A stretch of 6,790 nucleotides of DNA, from positions 1-6,790 of the forward strand of contig JAEOUB010000101.1 of assembly GCA_016839545.1 (NCBI GenBank), in the 5' to 3' direction. The notes beneath the pieces are model-generated. The model did not search any database. It was not told where the DNA came from and worked only from the letters and a program-made list of their open reading frames with translations. Shown piece after piece: positions 1 through 5,370 of the stretch (the first letter of the stretch is position 1; the number at the start of each line of letters is the position of its first letter). The stretch is from Candidatus Kariarchaeota archaeon (GTDB lineage: Archaea > Asgardarchaeota > Heimdallarchaeia > Heimdallarchaeales > Kariarchaeaceae). A program made the translations under genes and the position numbers.

Positions 1-250
1 GGGCACTACCAGAATTGGCTATTGGTTTCGGCTTGGGTTTTACAATGTTAGGTGTTTGAAGGGCATTTATCAATTCAGCGTTTACAAGGGTACCTGATGG
101 TGTTTTTTCAAGAATCTTCTTGGCTAATTTTTCTGGGTCAGAGGCAGCCTTGAGTATAGGGAGTGCATCAGGTTTGACAACTCTATCATCACCCATCAGT
201 AACCGGATTGCTGATCTGACTTCCTCCACTCTGCCACCCATAGACAGCAT
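1..250 (-). CDS. Partial gene: possible N-terminus of DNA polymerase D small subunit (DP1-like)
   Basis: An open frame starting at ATG 250 (or ATG 241) runs off the left edge of the window, so only about 83 residues are visible. The frame is closed upstream by a stop at 299-301. Residues 8-60 read as a small helical domain (RSAIRLLM, KPDALPIL, DPEKLAKKILEK, LVNAELINAL) followed by a Pro/Lys-rich linker (KPKPKP). Archaeal PolD small subunits begin with such a helical domain, with a 'PxAxxLL...DPxxLxxxII...V(I/N)xxxL' pattern, and then a flexible linker before the OB fold and phosphoesterase domain. The catalytic part lies outside the window, so the identity is tentative. It follows the VWA gene by 67 bp on the same strand. 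AAGGAT lies just before ATG 250. A weak TAATAT about 25 nt before ATG 241 could instead mean a leaderless start there. Confidence 0.42.
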   Translation of the reverse strand, partial: MLSMGGRVEEVRSAIRLLMGDDRVVKPDALPILKAASDPEKLAKKILEKTPSGTLVNAELINALQTPNIVKPKPKPIANSGSA

Positions 251-317
251 TATCCTTACTCTGATATTACTTCTTCCTTGAGTTAAGTCTGAATTATTCT
301 ATTCATGTGATAGTGAT

Positions 318-1343
318 TCAGGTGTGTCTCAACAGGTTCATGAGAGCTTTTGGAACATCTTCATGAGAGGAGACCATGACGAACCTTCCTCCCGTTTTCC
401 TAGCCATATCAGATGCCAGACGTCTCCCCCAATCATGTTTGGAGGGAAGTCCCAGGATATGGAGTTTGGGAAATCGATATAACTGACGTCTAGGATCTCC
501 ACCTTTGTTGAACACGCCATCAGATACCAGGATTGCAAATCGATGGTTTCCTCTCATCTTGGAAAGCTCTATCCCACCTACTTCGAGTGCCTCACTGATA
601 TTGGTGTATCCGGCACTTTCTGAATCGAGGATCCTATTCACCAATTCATTAATGTCGACCTTTTCTGTGGCTCGTTTAATCACGAAAGCTTTGGTATTGA
701 ACAGGACAACAGAGAAGGTATCATGTTCAAGATGATACGCCATCACTGCAACAGCAAGAGCCGCAGTAGTGAAACGCCCTCCAAAGAGAGAGCCGGATGT
801 GTCGAAAATCAGTACTCCGGATTTTGTTTTCTGACGCCGCTCAATGGCAATGATATCCTCATATGTTAGAATCCGTTTCTCCATATAATTTTCAAGCGTC
901 AATTCGTCATCGAATTCGTCTGCATCTGGTGTGTATTCAGTACGAACTATAATATCACCTCTGAGACCCTGACCAGTTATTCCTTTTGAGACCTTCATAA
1001 TGCTCTTACGAGCCAATCTTCTGAAAATAGGGCGTGCTCGTTCTGAAAGGTTACCTCTTAACATGAAGAACAGGTTAGGTGCAGTGTTATCTCCACTCGA
1101 GGCTCTACGCGATAGCATTTGGTAGCCTTCTGTACTGGAGAGTTGCTCTGCTACCGCCATCTGATTTGACATTGCTAACCCTTGGATAGCTGGAATATTA
1201 TCCACTTGTACAGCCGTTTCGGCGTGTTTCTTAACCTGAAGAAAGTCCATACCTTTGGATAATTTATGATATTGACTCGACGTACGTCTTCCTGTGACTA
1301 TTTCAGCCTCTAGTATCTTGTCCTTATCCATCTTGCCCCGCAT
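318..1343 (-). CDS. VWA-domain protein, partner of MoxR ATPase
   Basis: This 341-residue cytoplasmic protein has no signal peptide or membrane segment. Its C-terminal half (about 174-341) is a von Willebrand factor A domain with a full metal-ion-dependent adhesion site: DTSGS at 181-185, Thr247 in GYTNI, and Asp275 in SDG. It should therefore bind a divalent cation and a protein ligand. The N-terminal half (1-170) is basic and helical with an acidic patch at 139-150; I do not recognise it. MoxR AAA+ and VWA proteins encoded together are a well-known pair, as in Mg-chelatase BchI/BchD, CbbQ/CbbO and RavA/ViaA, which remodel or insert metal into a client protein. The client is unknown here. The start is uncertain. 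ATG 1343 and ATG 1331 both lack a Shine-Dalgarno sequence, and the frame stays open upstream into the end of moxR, with a CTG at 1406 overlapping the moxR stop as CTGA. Confidence 0.88.
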   Translation of the reverse strand: MRGKMDKDKILEAEIVTGRRTSSQYHKLSKGMDFLQVKKHAETAVQVDNIPAIQGLAMSNQMAVAEQLSSTEGYQMLSRRASSGDNTAPNLFFMLRGNLSERARPIFRRLARKSIMKVSKGITGQGLRGDIIVRTEYTPDADEFDDELTLENYMEKRILTYEDIIAIERRQKTKSGVLIFDTSGSLFGGRFTTAALAVAVMAYHLEHDTFSVVLFNTKAFVIKRATEKVDINELVNRILDSESAGYTNISEALEVGGIELSKMRGNHRFAILVSDGVFNKGGDPRRQLYRFPKLHILGLPSKHDWGRRLASDMARKTGGRFVMVSSHEDVPKALMNLLRHT

Positions 1344-1402
1344 GGACGAAAGTTGTCGGGCCAGATCCTCGGAGATCCCACCATCAGATGAGAACTCCGA
1401 GT

Positions 1403-2293
1403 TCAGAAAAAATCTTGTTGTGCCAGGACTTCGTTGATTATTTCAGAGACGACTTCTTCGACTCTCTTATCAACTCCATCCTCAACCTCGACTTTGGTAG
1501 AGAGAGCCATGACACCAGCATCAATCCAAGATGAGGGTTTAGTTTTGTCTAGGTATTGGAGAATACTAGCAAAATCAATCGCACCTCTTATAGAACTTCC
1601 TCTACGAAGGTCAGACCAATCTCTTGTACGACGAGTAATGCGAACAACAGTGTCAATAATTTGCTCATCATCCACACCGGATCTAATAGATGTAATTGAT
1701 CGTTCCTCCTCTTCGTCTTGGTATTCCAACCGAATCCAGGCAAAACGATCTCTCAAAGCTTCTGACAGAGGTGTAGTCGCAACAAACTCTTGAGGATTCA
1801 TTGAACTGATGATAAAGAAACCATCCTCTGCATTAACAGAACCCAATTTGGGTACGATAACGACACCTTCATCCATTGCAGCCAAGAGGACATTTTGCGT
1901 ACCTTCAGGCATACGATTTAACTCATTTAGGAATAGAATTGATCCTTTTTGCATAGAACTAACAAGAGGACCTGTCACAAATGAATCCCAGGAATATCCC
2001 TTTTCTATAACCATAGGAGGATCAAAATGACCGACAAGCCGTGAGGCACTGTATCGGTCGTCTCCATCAACTCGCTCAAGATCCTGTGAAAAATAATTTG
2101 CGATGGCATGGGCTAAAGTGGTTTTACCAACACCTACATCCCCTTCAAGTAGGAGATGTTTCTTCGCCAATTTTGCAGCAAGGGCAAGTCTTAATTCAGA
2201 CTCTCTCCCTACAATGCTGTATTTCTCTTGAAGCTCTTTAATAACCTCATCAAGGGTTTTTCCATTTACTTTTACAGTGGTAACCTCGCTCAT
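1403..2293 (-). CDS. MoxR-family AAA+ ATPase
   Basis: This 296-residue ATPase has the standard AAA+ order. A MoxR-type entry motif, IVGRESEL, lies at 27-34. Walker A GDVGVGKTT is at 51-59 (Lys57), the Walker B region ILFLNELNR at 119-127, and sensor 1 around Asn166 in SSMNPQEF. The arginine-finger segment LSEALRDRF is at 176-184, and a sensor 2-like GSSIRGAIDFA follows at 232-242. In the Walker B position the usual Asp is Asn123, while the catalytic Glu124 is kept. The length is normal for MoxR proteins, which form hexameric rings and act as chaperones for assembling or activating a partner. The VWA gene 59 bp downstream on the same strand is the obvious partner. ATG 2293 is the only start before an upstream in-frame stop, and it is preceded by AGGTG with a 5-nt spacer. 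A leader of roughly 80 nt with a palindrome precedes it. Confidence 0.93.
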   Translation of the reverse strand: MSEVTTVKVNGKTLDEVIKELQEKYSIVGRESELRLALAAKLAKKHLLLEGDVGVGKTTLAHAIANYFSQDLERVDGDDRYSASRLVGHFDPPMVIEKGYSWDSFVTGPLVSSMQKGSILFLNELNRMPEGTQNVLLAAMDEGVVIVPKLGSVNAEDGFFIISSMNPQEFVATTPLSEALRDRFAWIRLEYQDEEEERSITSIRSGVDDEQIIDTVVRITRRTRDWSDLRRGSSIRGAIDFASILQYLDKTKPSSWIDAGVMALSTKVEVEDGVDKRVEEVVSEIINEVLAQQDFF

Positions 2294-2298
2294 TCTAG

Positions 2299-2303
2299 CA
2301 CCT
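2299..2303 (-). promoter_or_regulatory. Ribosome binding site of moxR
   Basis: On the minus strand AGGTG lies 5 nt before ATG 2293. With no TATA-like box at the leaderless distance, this suggests that moxR is translated from a leadered mRNA, unlike most of the first genes in this window. Confidence 0.55.
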
Positions 2304-2311
2304 ATCGATGT

Positions 2312-2330
2312 ATCCCAAACCCGATGGGAT
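2312..2330 (-). repeat. Small inverted repeat in the moxR leader
   Basis: ATCCCA (2312-2317) and TGGGAT (2325-2330) form a 6-bp stem with a 7-nt loop, 19 nt upstream of the moxR start. In the mRNA it could be a small hairpin just before the ribosome binding site. It is short enough to be chance. Confidence 0.3.
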
Positions 2331-2371
2331 TAAGACTATTAGAAGACACCTATTCTGACAAACCTCATCAG

Positions 2372-2393
2372 GATTGGGTCTTGAGACCCAATC
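2372..2393. promoter_or_regulatory. Perfect 22-bp palindrome upstream of moxR (possible operator or hairpin)
   Basis: GATTGGGTCT at 2372-2381 and AGACCCAATC at 2384-2393 are exact inverted copies separated by TG. The element lies between the end of the wHTH gene (2434) and the moxR start (2293), about 79 nt before the latter. The candidate TATA-like boxes lie just upstream at 2394-2413, so the palindrome would cover the expected transcription start. That is a typical repressor operator position in archaea. It could instead fold in RNA or help end the wHTH transcript. A two-base centre is too small for a stable fully paired RNA loop, which slightly favours a DNA site bound by a dimer. Confidence 0.6.
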
Positions 2394-2418
2394 AAATATT
2401 TTTCCTATTAAAGATAGG
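2394..2418 (-). promoter_or_regulatory. Candidate moxR-VWA promoter
   Basis: On the minus strand this AT-rich stretch offers two TATA-like cores, TTTAATAG (centre near 2409) and AAATATTTG (centre near 2397). A start about 25 nt downstream would fall at about 2384 or 2372, inside or at the edge of the palindrome. The first core is flanked by an imperfect inverted repeat, CCTAT/ATAGG, at 2404-2408 and 2414-2418. Which core is used cannot be told from sequence. Confidence 0.4.
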
Positions 2419-2433
2419 GATATGGATACGAAT

Positions 2434-2721
2434 TCAATCAGATATAGGAGCGTTAACTCCCAACACGTGTAAGTATTCTCGGGCATCATCAAGATTCAAA
2501 GTTTGGAATTGAGGTATACCACTTTGAGTTGGAAGTACAGAGATTAGTCGTAAATTAACCAAATTTTGCATTGCTGCGCGAATATCATTGAATTCCATTC
2601 CAGTTGCGTGAATAATGTCGGATAAACTCAATTTCTTATGCTCAATCATCATTATGAGGCAAATTGCAGTTAATAGTCTCTCTTTCGAAAAATTAGCATT
2701 TTCACTGATAAGGTCGGCCAT
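2434..2721 (-). CDS. Small winged-helix-like protein
   Basis: This 95-residue protein has the length and pattern of a single winged helix-turn-helix domain. Helices at about 12-28 (KERLLTAICLIMMIE), a turn-helix LSLSDIIHATG at 31-41, a recognition-type helix FNDIRAAMQNLVNLRLI at 44-60, and a wing with QFQTLNL at 71-77 are visible. It may bind DNA as a transcription factor or be an adaptor in a complex; the sequence does not decide. The open frame could begin earlier at ATG 2883, but that extension overlaps the RecA-like gene in another frame. A strong TATA-like box, TTATAAATAG, centred 25 nt before ATG 2721 supports that ATG as a leaderless start. It lies 46 bp downstream of the RecA-like gene, and its product is a candidate binder of the palindrome next to its own 3' end. 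Confidence 0.65.
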   Translation of the reverse strand: MADLISENANFSKERLLTAICLIMMIEHKKLSLSDIIHATGMEFNDIRAAMQNLVNLRLISVLPTQSGIPQFQTLNLDDAREYLHVLGVNAPISD

Positions 2722-2740
2722 TTGTAGTGAATGGTAATTT

Positions 2741-2750
2741 CTATTTATAA
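2741..2750 (-). promoter_or_regulatory. TATA box of the winged-helix gene
   Basis: TTATAAATAG on the minus strand is centred about 25 nt upstream of ATG 2721. Transcription should start at or near that ATG, giving a leaderless mRNA. It is the best TATA match in the window and fixes the start of the gene. Confidence 0.65.
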
Positions 2751-2767
2751 TCTCAGAAGAAAATGAT

Positions 2768-3301
2768 CTACTTGATGTTGCCAATCGATCTGAGTTTAAT
2801 AATTTCAGGTGCCTCAATCGGTCCTCGAATAGTAAATATTTGCTTGGTGTAGTATTTTGTCTGATCAAAATATATAGGCTCATCTGTGCTCACAACATTC
2901 TCATATGTACTGAATATCACCCGGATGTTCGTGGATAGTTTCCGCAGAATGGAAAGACTGAGAGTAAAAAAACGGATGTTTTGTGTATAGAGGCGATCTC
3001 TTCCATAGTATTCTCGGAAATACAATGGAAGATCATCAATGTATACAAAATGAAGCCGGGGAGAGATATAATCTTCAAGTGAGTGCAATGTAGGAACAAT
3101 GTCAGATTTAGTAGGTGGGCGTATAATTCTGGCTTTGCTAGTCAATTGCTCGGATGACCATCTGCGATTTGGATCTACGATAAGAACATGAGGATCTTCC
3201 TGTTGAAGAAAATGCTGGACGTATTGATGGGGTCTGTTCTTCCCAGATGAGTAAAGTCCGACTAACCCACCTGAAGGACCAAAAACGTCTCGCATTGACA
3301 C
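2768..3301 (-). CDS. Degenerate RecA/RadB-like P-loop protein
   Basis: This 177-residue protein has the outline of a small RecA-superfamily ATPase such as archaeal RadB. A glycine-rich lead-in, SGGLVGLYSSGKN (10-22), is in the Walker A position. It fits GxxxxGK but has Asn22 where Ser or Thr should hold the magnesium. A strand HVLIVDPN follows at 38-45, then a Walker B-like LHFVYIDD at 83-90. A helix with LSILRKLS (115-122), the strand IRVIFST (126-132) and a late tyrosine-rich strand region around 144-158 resemble the RecA core order. ATP binding may survive but hydrolysis is doubtful. A GTG start at 3301 lies 24 nt from a TATA-like box; ATG 3295 is the alternative. It diverges from the RuvC-like gene. 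The superfamily call is by pattern only, and the precise role is unknown. Confidence 0.6.
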   Translation of the reverse strand: MSMRDVFGPSGGLVGLYSSGKNRPHQYVQHFLQQEDPHVLIVDPNRRWSSEQLTSKARIIRPPTKSDIVPTLHSLEDYISPRLHFVYIDDLPLYFREYYGRDRLYTQNIRFFTLSLSILRKLSTNIRVIFSTYENVVSTDEPIYFDQTKYYTKQIFTIRGPIEAPEIIKLRSIGNIK

Positions 3302-3321
3302 AAGAATGGTTGATATAGGTA

Positions 3322-3328
3322 GTTTATA
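3322..3328 (-). promoter_or_regulatory. TATA-like box of the RecA-like gene
   Basis: TATAAAC on the minus strand, preceded by GAAG, is centred about 24 nt before GTG 3301. This supports GTG 3301 over ATG 3295 as a leaderless start. Confidence 0.5.
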
Positions 3329-3350
3329 CTTCTTTGGTAACAGTGAAGTA

Positions 3351-3360
3351 ATTTAATTTA
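3351..3360 (+). promoter_or_regulatory. TATA-like box of the RuvC-like gene
   Basis: ATTTAATTTA on the plus strand lies about 18-22 nt before TTG 3374, slightly close for the leaderless distance but the only candidate. Together with the minus-strand box at 3322-3328 it makes a compact divergent promoter, with the two cores about 30 bp apart. Confidence 0.35.
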
Positions 3361-3373
3361 GAAAACACAATTA

Positions 3374-3958
3374 TTGAGAAGGATCTATATTGTAACAAAG
3401 GACTTCAAATTGCTGTACAGATGTCAGCAACTTCTCAGAGAATATGAAGTCGTTCACCTTTCAGAAATTACTCGACTCCCCCAAGGAAAGAAATTTCTCA
3501 CGGATCAGAGAAATAACCTCCCTCGAGGCGGGGATCATATGAGAATCGCTAGAAGAATGTCAGATATTACTATTTTGAAAAATGTAGCAGATTTATTCGC
3601 CTCAAATGTGGTCAAAGAGCTTGTTGTTGCCATTGACCCGGGATATTCGATAGGTATTGCTATCTTGGCAAATGATGCACCAGTATTAACGAATATCCAA
3701 ATTTCTTTGGAAAAATCGATCGTATGGATAAAAAGACAGCTTGATGAATTGAATTATACCAATTTGCAAATTAAGATAGGTGATGGGTGGAAAGAAACTC
3801 TAGAAGAGTATGTAATGCGGTTCAGTCAAGAATTTGGCAATTACGCCGAAATTCTCCTTGTAGATGAAGTAAATACATCCATCAAGCTTAAGCAGGAACT
3901 TGGTATACATGAGCGTGCTGCAATAGCAATAGGTCTTCGTGAGGGTCGACCTGTCTAA
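3374..3958 (+). CDS. RuvC/YqgF-like RNase H-fold protein with an extra N-terminal domain
   Basis: This 194-residue protein carries an RNase H/RuvC fold in residues 83-194. The first strand has VAIDPGYSIGIAI (85-97), with Asp88 and the following glycines as in RuvC and YqgF. The second motif is KIGDG (134-138). The third is LLVDEVNTS (161-169), matching the 'DE..TS/TT' motif of YqgF. The last helix, HERAAIAIG (179-187), has Glu180 where an acidic residue is expected. The acidic set Asp88, Asp164/Glu165 and Glu180 suggests an active nuclease, perhaps for DNA junctions or RNA ends. Residues 1-35 (RIYIVTKDFKLLYRC...) look like a strand-helix-strand start of a receiver or Rossmann-like domain, followed by a basic linker at 36-65. 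The start codon is TTG; an in-frame stop at 3359-3361 leaves no other upstream choice. It diverges from the RecA-like gene. Confidence 0.62.
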   Translation: MRRIYIVTKDFKLLYRCQQLLREYEVVHLSEITRLPQGKKFLTDQRNNLPRGGDHMRIARRMSDITILKNVADLFASNVVKELVVAIDPGYSIGIAILANDAPVLTNIQISLEKSIVWIKRQLDELNYTNLQIKIGDGWKETLEEYVMRFSQEFGNYAEILLVDEVNTSIKLKQELGIHERAAIAIGLREGRPV

Positions 3959-4027
3959 TTGATAGATGGCTTGCTCATATAGGCGAACAAATAACAGGTT
4001 TTAAAAGTCGAAGGATTGACGGGAAAG

Positions 4028-4034
4028 TATAAAT
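4028..4034 (+). promoter_or_regulatory. TATA box of the OSTC-like gene
   Basis: TATAAAT, preceded by a purine-rich BRE-like GGGAAAG, is centred 23 nt before GTG 4054. This favours GTG 4054 over the earlier in-frame TTG 4042 and GTG 4045, which would be too close to the box. A second AT-rich element, TTTTAAAAG, lies near 3999-4007. Confidence 0.6.
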
Positions 4035-4053
4035 CTCCATTTTGGTGAATGTT

Positions 4054-4494
4054 GTGTCAGATAGAGTACAGTTACCATGGATCCCGGGTATAGAACGGCC
4101 AAAATTCGTGTTTTACAGAATAAAGATTACAATCCCTACCAGGATTCCCCCATCGTTAGTATACGGTCTTGTATTTCTAAGTATTCTGTATATTTATGCA
4201 GGTGGAGTATATGATTTGGTTGAGGAACCCTTTGCCAGAGGATCAGATGCTCAAGGAAATCCAATTCTCCTACTTACAGATCAAGATAGACAGTTCTTAA
4301 TTGAGGGTGTCGTTGCTGGGGTTGTTATGTTTCTAGGAGCGGGTGGACTTTATATGATTGCAGAAGCAGCAACCGATCCTCACAATCCTGATCGTGCAAC
4401 CACTTACCAGGGTATTGGAGTAATTTTACTTCTTTTTGCATTTCTTGTATTGCAAAGTATGTTTAACTGTAAACTGACCGGAGATTGTCTATAG
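4054..4494 (+). CDS. OSTC/DC2-like (Ost3/Ost6 C-terminal type) oligosaccharyltransferase subunit homolog
   Basis: This membrane protein of about 146 residues has three hydrophobic segments, at about 34-52, 82-103 and 118-136 counted from GTG 4054. Between the first two lies YAGGVYDLVEEP, then a short polar loop with GS...GNP, then QFLIEGVVAG. This closely follows eukaryotic OSTC/DC2 (pattern GGxIYDxxxEPPxxGS...G...PV...xxQYxxEGxxxx) and the transmembrane part of Ost3/Ost6, including the number and spacing of TM helices. Those proteins join the catalytic STT3 subunit in N-glycosylation and help link it to the translocon. There is no thioredoxin domain here, so it resembles OSTC more than full Ost3. 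The C-terminus has two cysteines (FNCKLTGDCL). The last 32 bp overlap the end of the convergent GGGPS-like gene. The family call rests on motif similarity; no AglB/STT3 gene is visible nearby. Confidence 0.75.
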   Translation: MSDRVQLPWIPGIERPKFVFYRIKITIPTRIPPSLVYGLVFLSILYIYAGGVYDLVEEPFARGSDAQGNPILLLTDQDRQFLIEGVVAGVVMFLGAGGLYMIAEAATDPHNPDRATTYQGIGVILLLFAFLVLQSMFNCKLTGDCL

Positions 4495-5359
4495 GTATAT
4501 TTGGAAGAAGGTTGATCCTATTCACCTCTTCAGCTATCCGGTATGTCATTGAAATGTCATCCTCAGAGATATTACCAATAATTACGATCTCAGGTACAAG
4601 ATAACTGTCATTCTGATCGGCTGCCAATATATTTCGCATATTATCTACACTGACAATTCCGCCTCCATATATTGATCGAGGCACAACAACTCTAGAACCG
4701 CCCGGAAGCTCAGCGAGAGCTTTTCTAATGTTTTCCTCTTTTTCAGAGAGATATCCTGCAGCTTGGGCCAGTAATATCTCTTGGATCTGTGTCGACGGGA
4801 GAGATTTCTGTCCAGATCCGGCTTCTAAATAGTACCAGTCTTGGTTATCCCTAATTCTGAGGTCTCGGAATTCCGATTTAATTTGCCTAAGTGTAATATT
4901 ATCTCTAGCTTTGGTCCTACCGGCAGCTTTCCCCCCAAGAGGATAGTATGCAATATTCAGAACTTTGAAGGGTAAAATTGGAGTCAGCAAGGTAGACAAA
5001 AGTTTTGCACGAATTTGCAAGTTCCGACTTTGAGAATTTGCAGGATAAGAGGCAAAGGCAAAGCTTGGACCTTTGATAAGTTGTGACACTCCACTGGGGA
5101 AGAGACCTATCCTTGATCTGATATCATACCTTGAACTTGAGGTTAAACCTGGTATAGGGGTAAATTGATGGCTACTTGGGTTAGAGGAGATCAACTTATC
5201 GTACATCTTACGATATTGTTTCCGAGTAACATCTCTCTCGGAAGCACCCAGAAGATAAAATACGGGTTCATCCTTTTGGTGAGTCAATAGACTATAGAAG
5301 TCATCATGATACAGATCTTCTTTTGCAGGATCACCGAGGATCCCAAGAGCAGTTTTCAT
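4463..5359 (-). CDS. Diverged geranylgeranylglyceryl phosphate synthase-like TIM-barrel protein
   Basis: This 298-residue soluble protein shows the motif order of the GGGP synthase/PcrB family, which joins sn-glycerol-1-phosphate to a prenyl diphosphate in archaeal lipid synthesis. A DPAK at 10-13 sits where the family has DPDK. FYLLGASE (34-41) matches 'xxVGGS', and LFPSGVSQL (86-94) matches 'lFPg...vs'. ANSQSRN (107-113) matches 'lNS.n', and AYYPLGGKAAGRT (137-149) matches the 'aYi...GG..ag' segment. YYLEAGSGQKSLP (176-188), with Glu179, is the family hallmark. YGGGI (231-235) and IVIIGNISED (258-267) match the phosphate-binding GGGI and TGNI strands. It is longer than the usual 230-255 residues, with an insertion at about 190-225, and several motifs are altered. 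It may be a paralog with a different substrate. The start ATG has GAGGT 6 nt upstream, and it lies 9 bp after the gelsolin-like gene. Confidence 0.66.
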   Translation of the reverse strand: MKTALGILGDPAKEDLYHDDFYSLLTHQKDEPVFYLLGASERDVTRKQYRKMYDKLISSNPSSHQFTPIPGLTSSSRYDIRSRIGLFPSGVSQLIKGPSFAFASYPANSQSRNLQIRAKLLSTLLTPILPFKVLNIAYYPLGGKAAGRTKARDNITLRQIKSEFRDLRIRDNQDWYYLEAGSGQKSLPSTQIQEILLAQAAGYLSEKEENIRKALAELPGGSRVVVPRSIYGGGIVSVDNMRNILAADQNDSYLVPEIVIIGNISEDDISMTYRIAEEVNRINLLPNIPIDNLRSVYS

Positions 5360-5365
5360 GAGATT

Positions 5366-5370
5366 ACCTC
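5366..5370 (-). promoter_or_regulatory. Ribosome binding site overlapping the upstream stop codon
   Basis: GAGGT on the minus strand overlaps the TGA stop of the gelsolin-like gene and lies 6 nt before ATG 5359. This arrangement indicates one mRNA with coupled translation and fixes the start of the GGGPS-like gene. Confidence 0.7.

Noticed and set aside
1434..1793. 119-codon plus-strand frame inside moxR
   Set aside because: Ser/Arg-rich antisense shadow of a clearly conserved AAA+ gene.
2372..2400. Rho-independent-type terminator
   Set aside because: The palindrome has a T-rich run only on the plus-strand side, where no gene ends; on the minus strand, the direction of both flanking genes, no T tract follows.
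2295..2492. 65-codon minus-strand frame with a hydrophobic stretch
   Set aside because: It runs across the palindrome and promoter region and overlaps the end of the wHTH gene; no start signal and no recognisable pattern.
2722..2883. N-terminal extension of the wHTH frame up to ATG 2883
   Set aside because: It overlaps the RecA-like gene on the same strand in another frame, has no domain-like pattern, and the TATA-like box at 2741-2750 points to ATG 2721.
4042..4053. Earlier TTG 4042 or GTG 4045 start for the OSTC-like gene
   Set aside because: Both lie only 11-14 nt from the TATA box centre, too close for transcription to begin before them; GTG 4054 fits.
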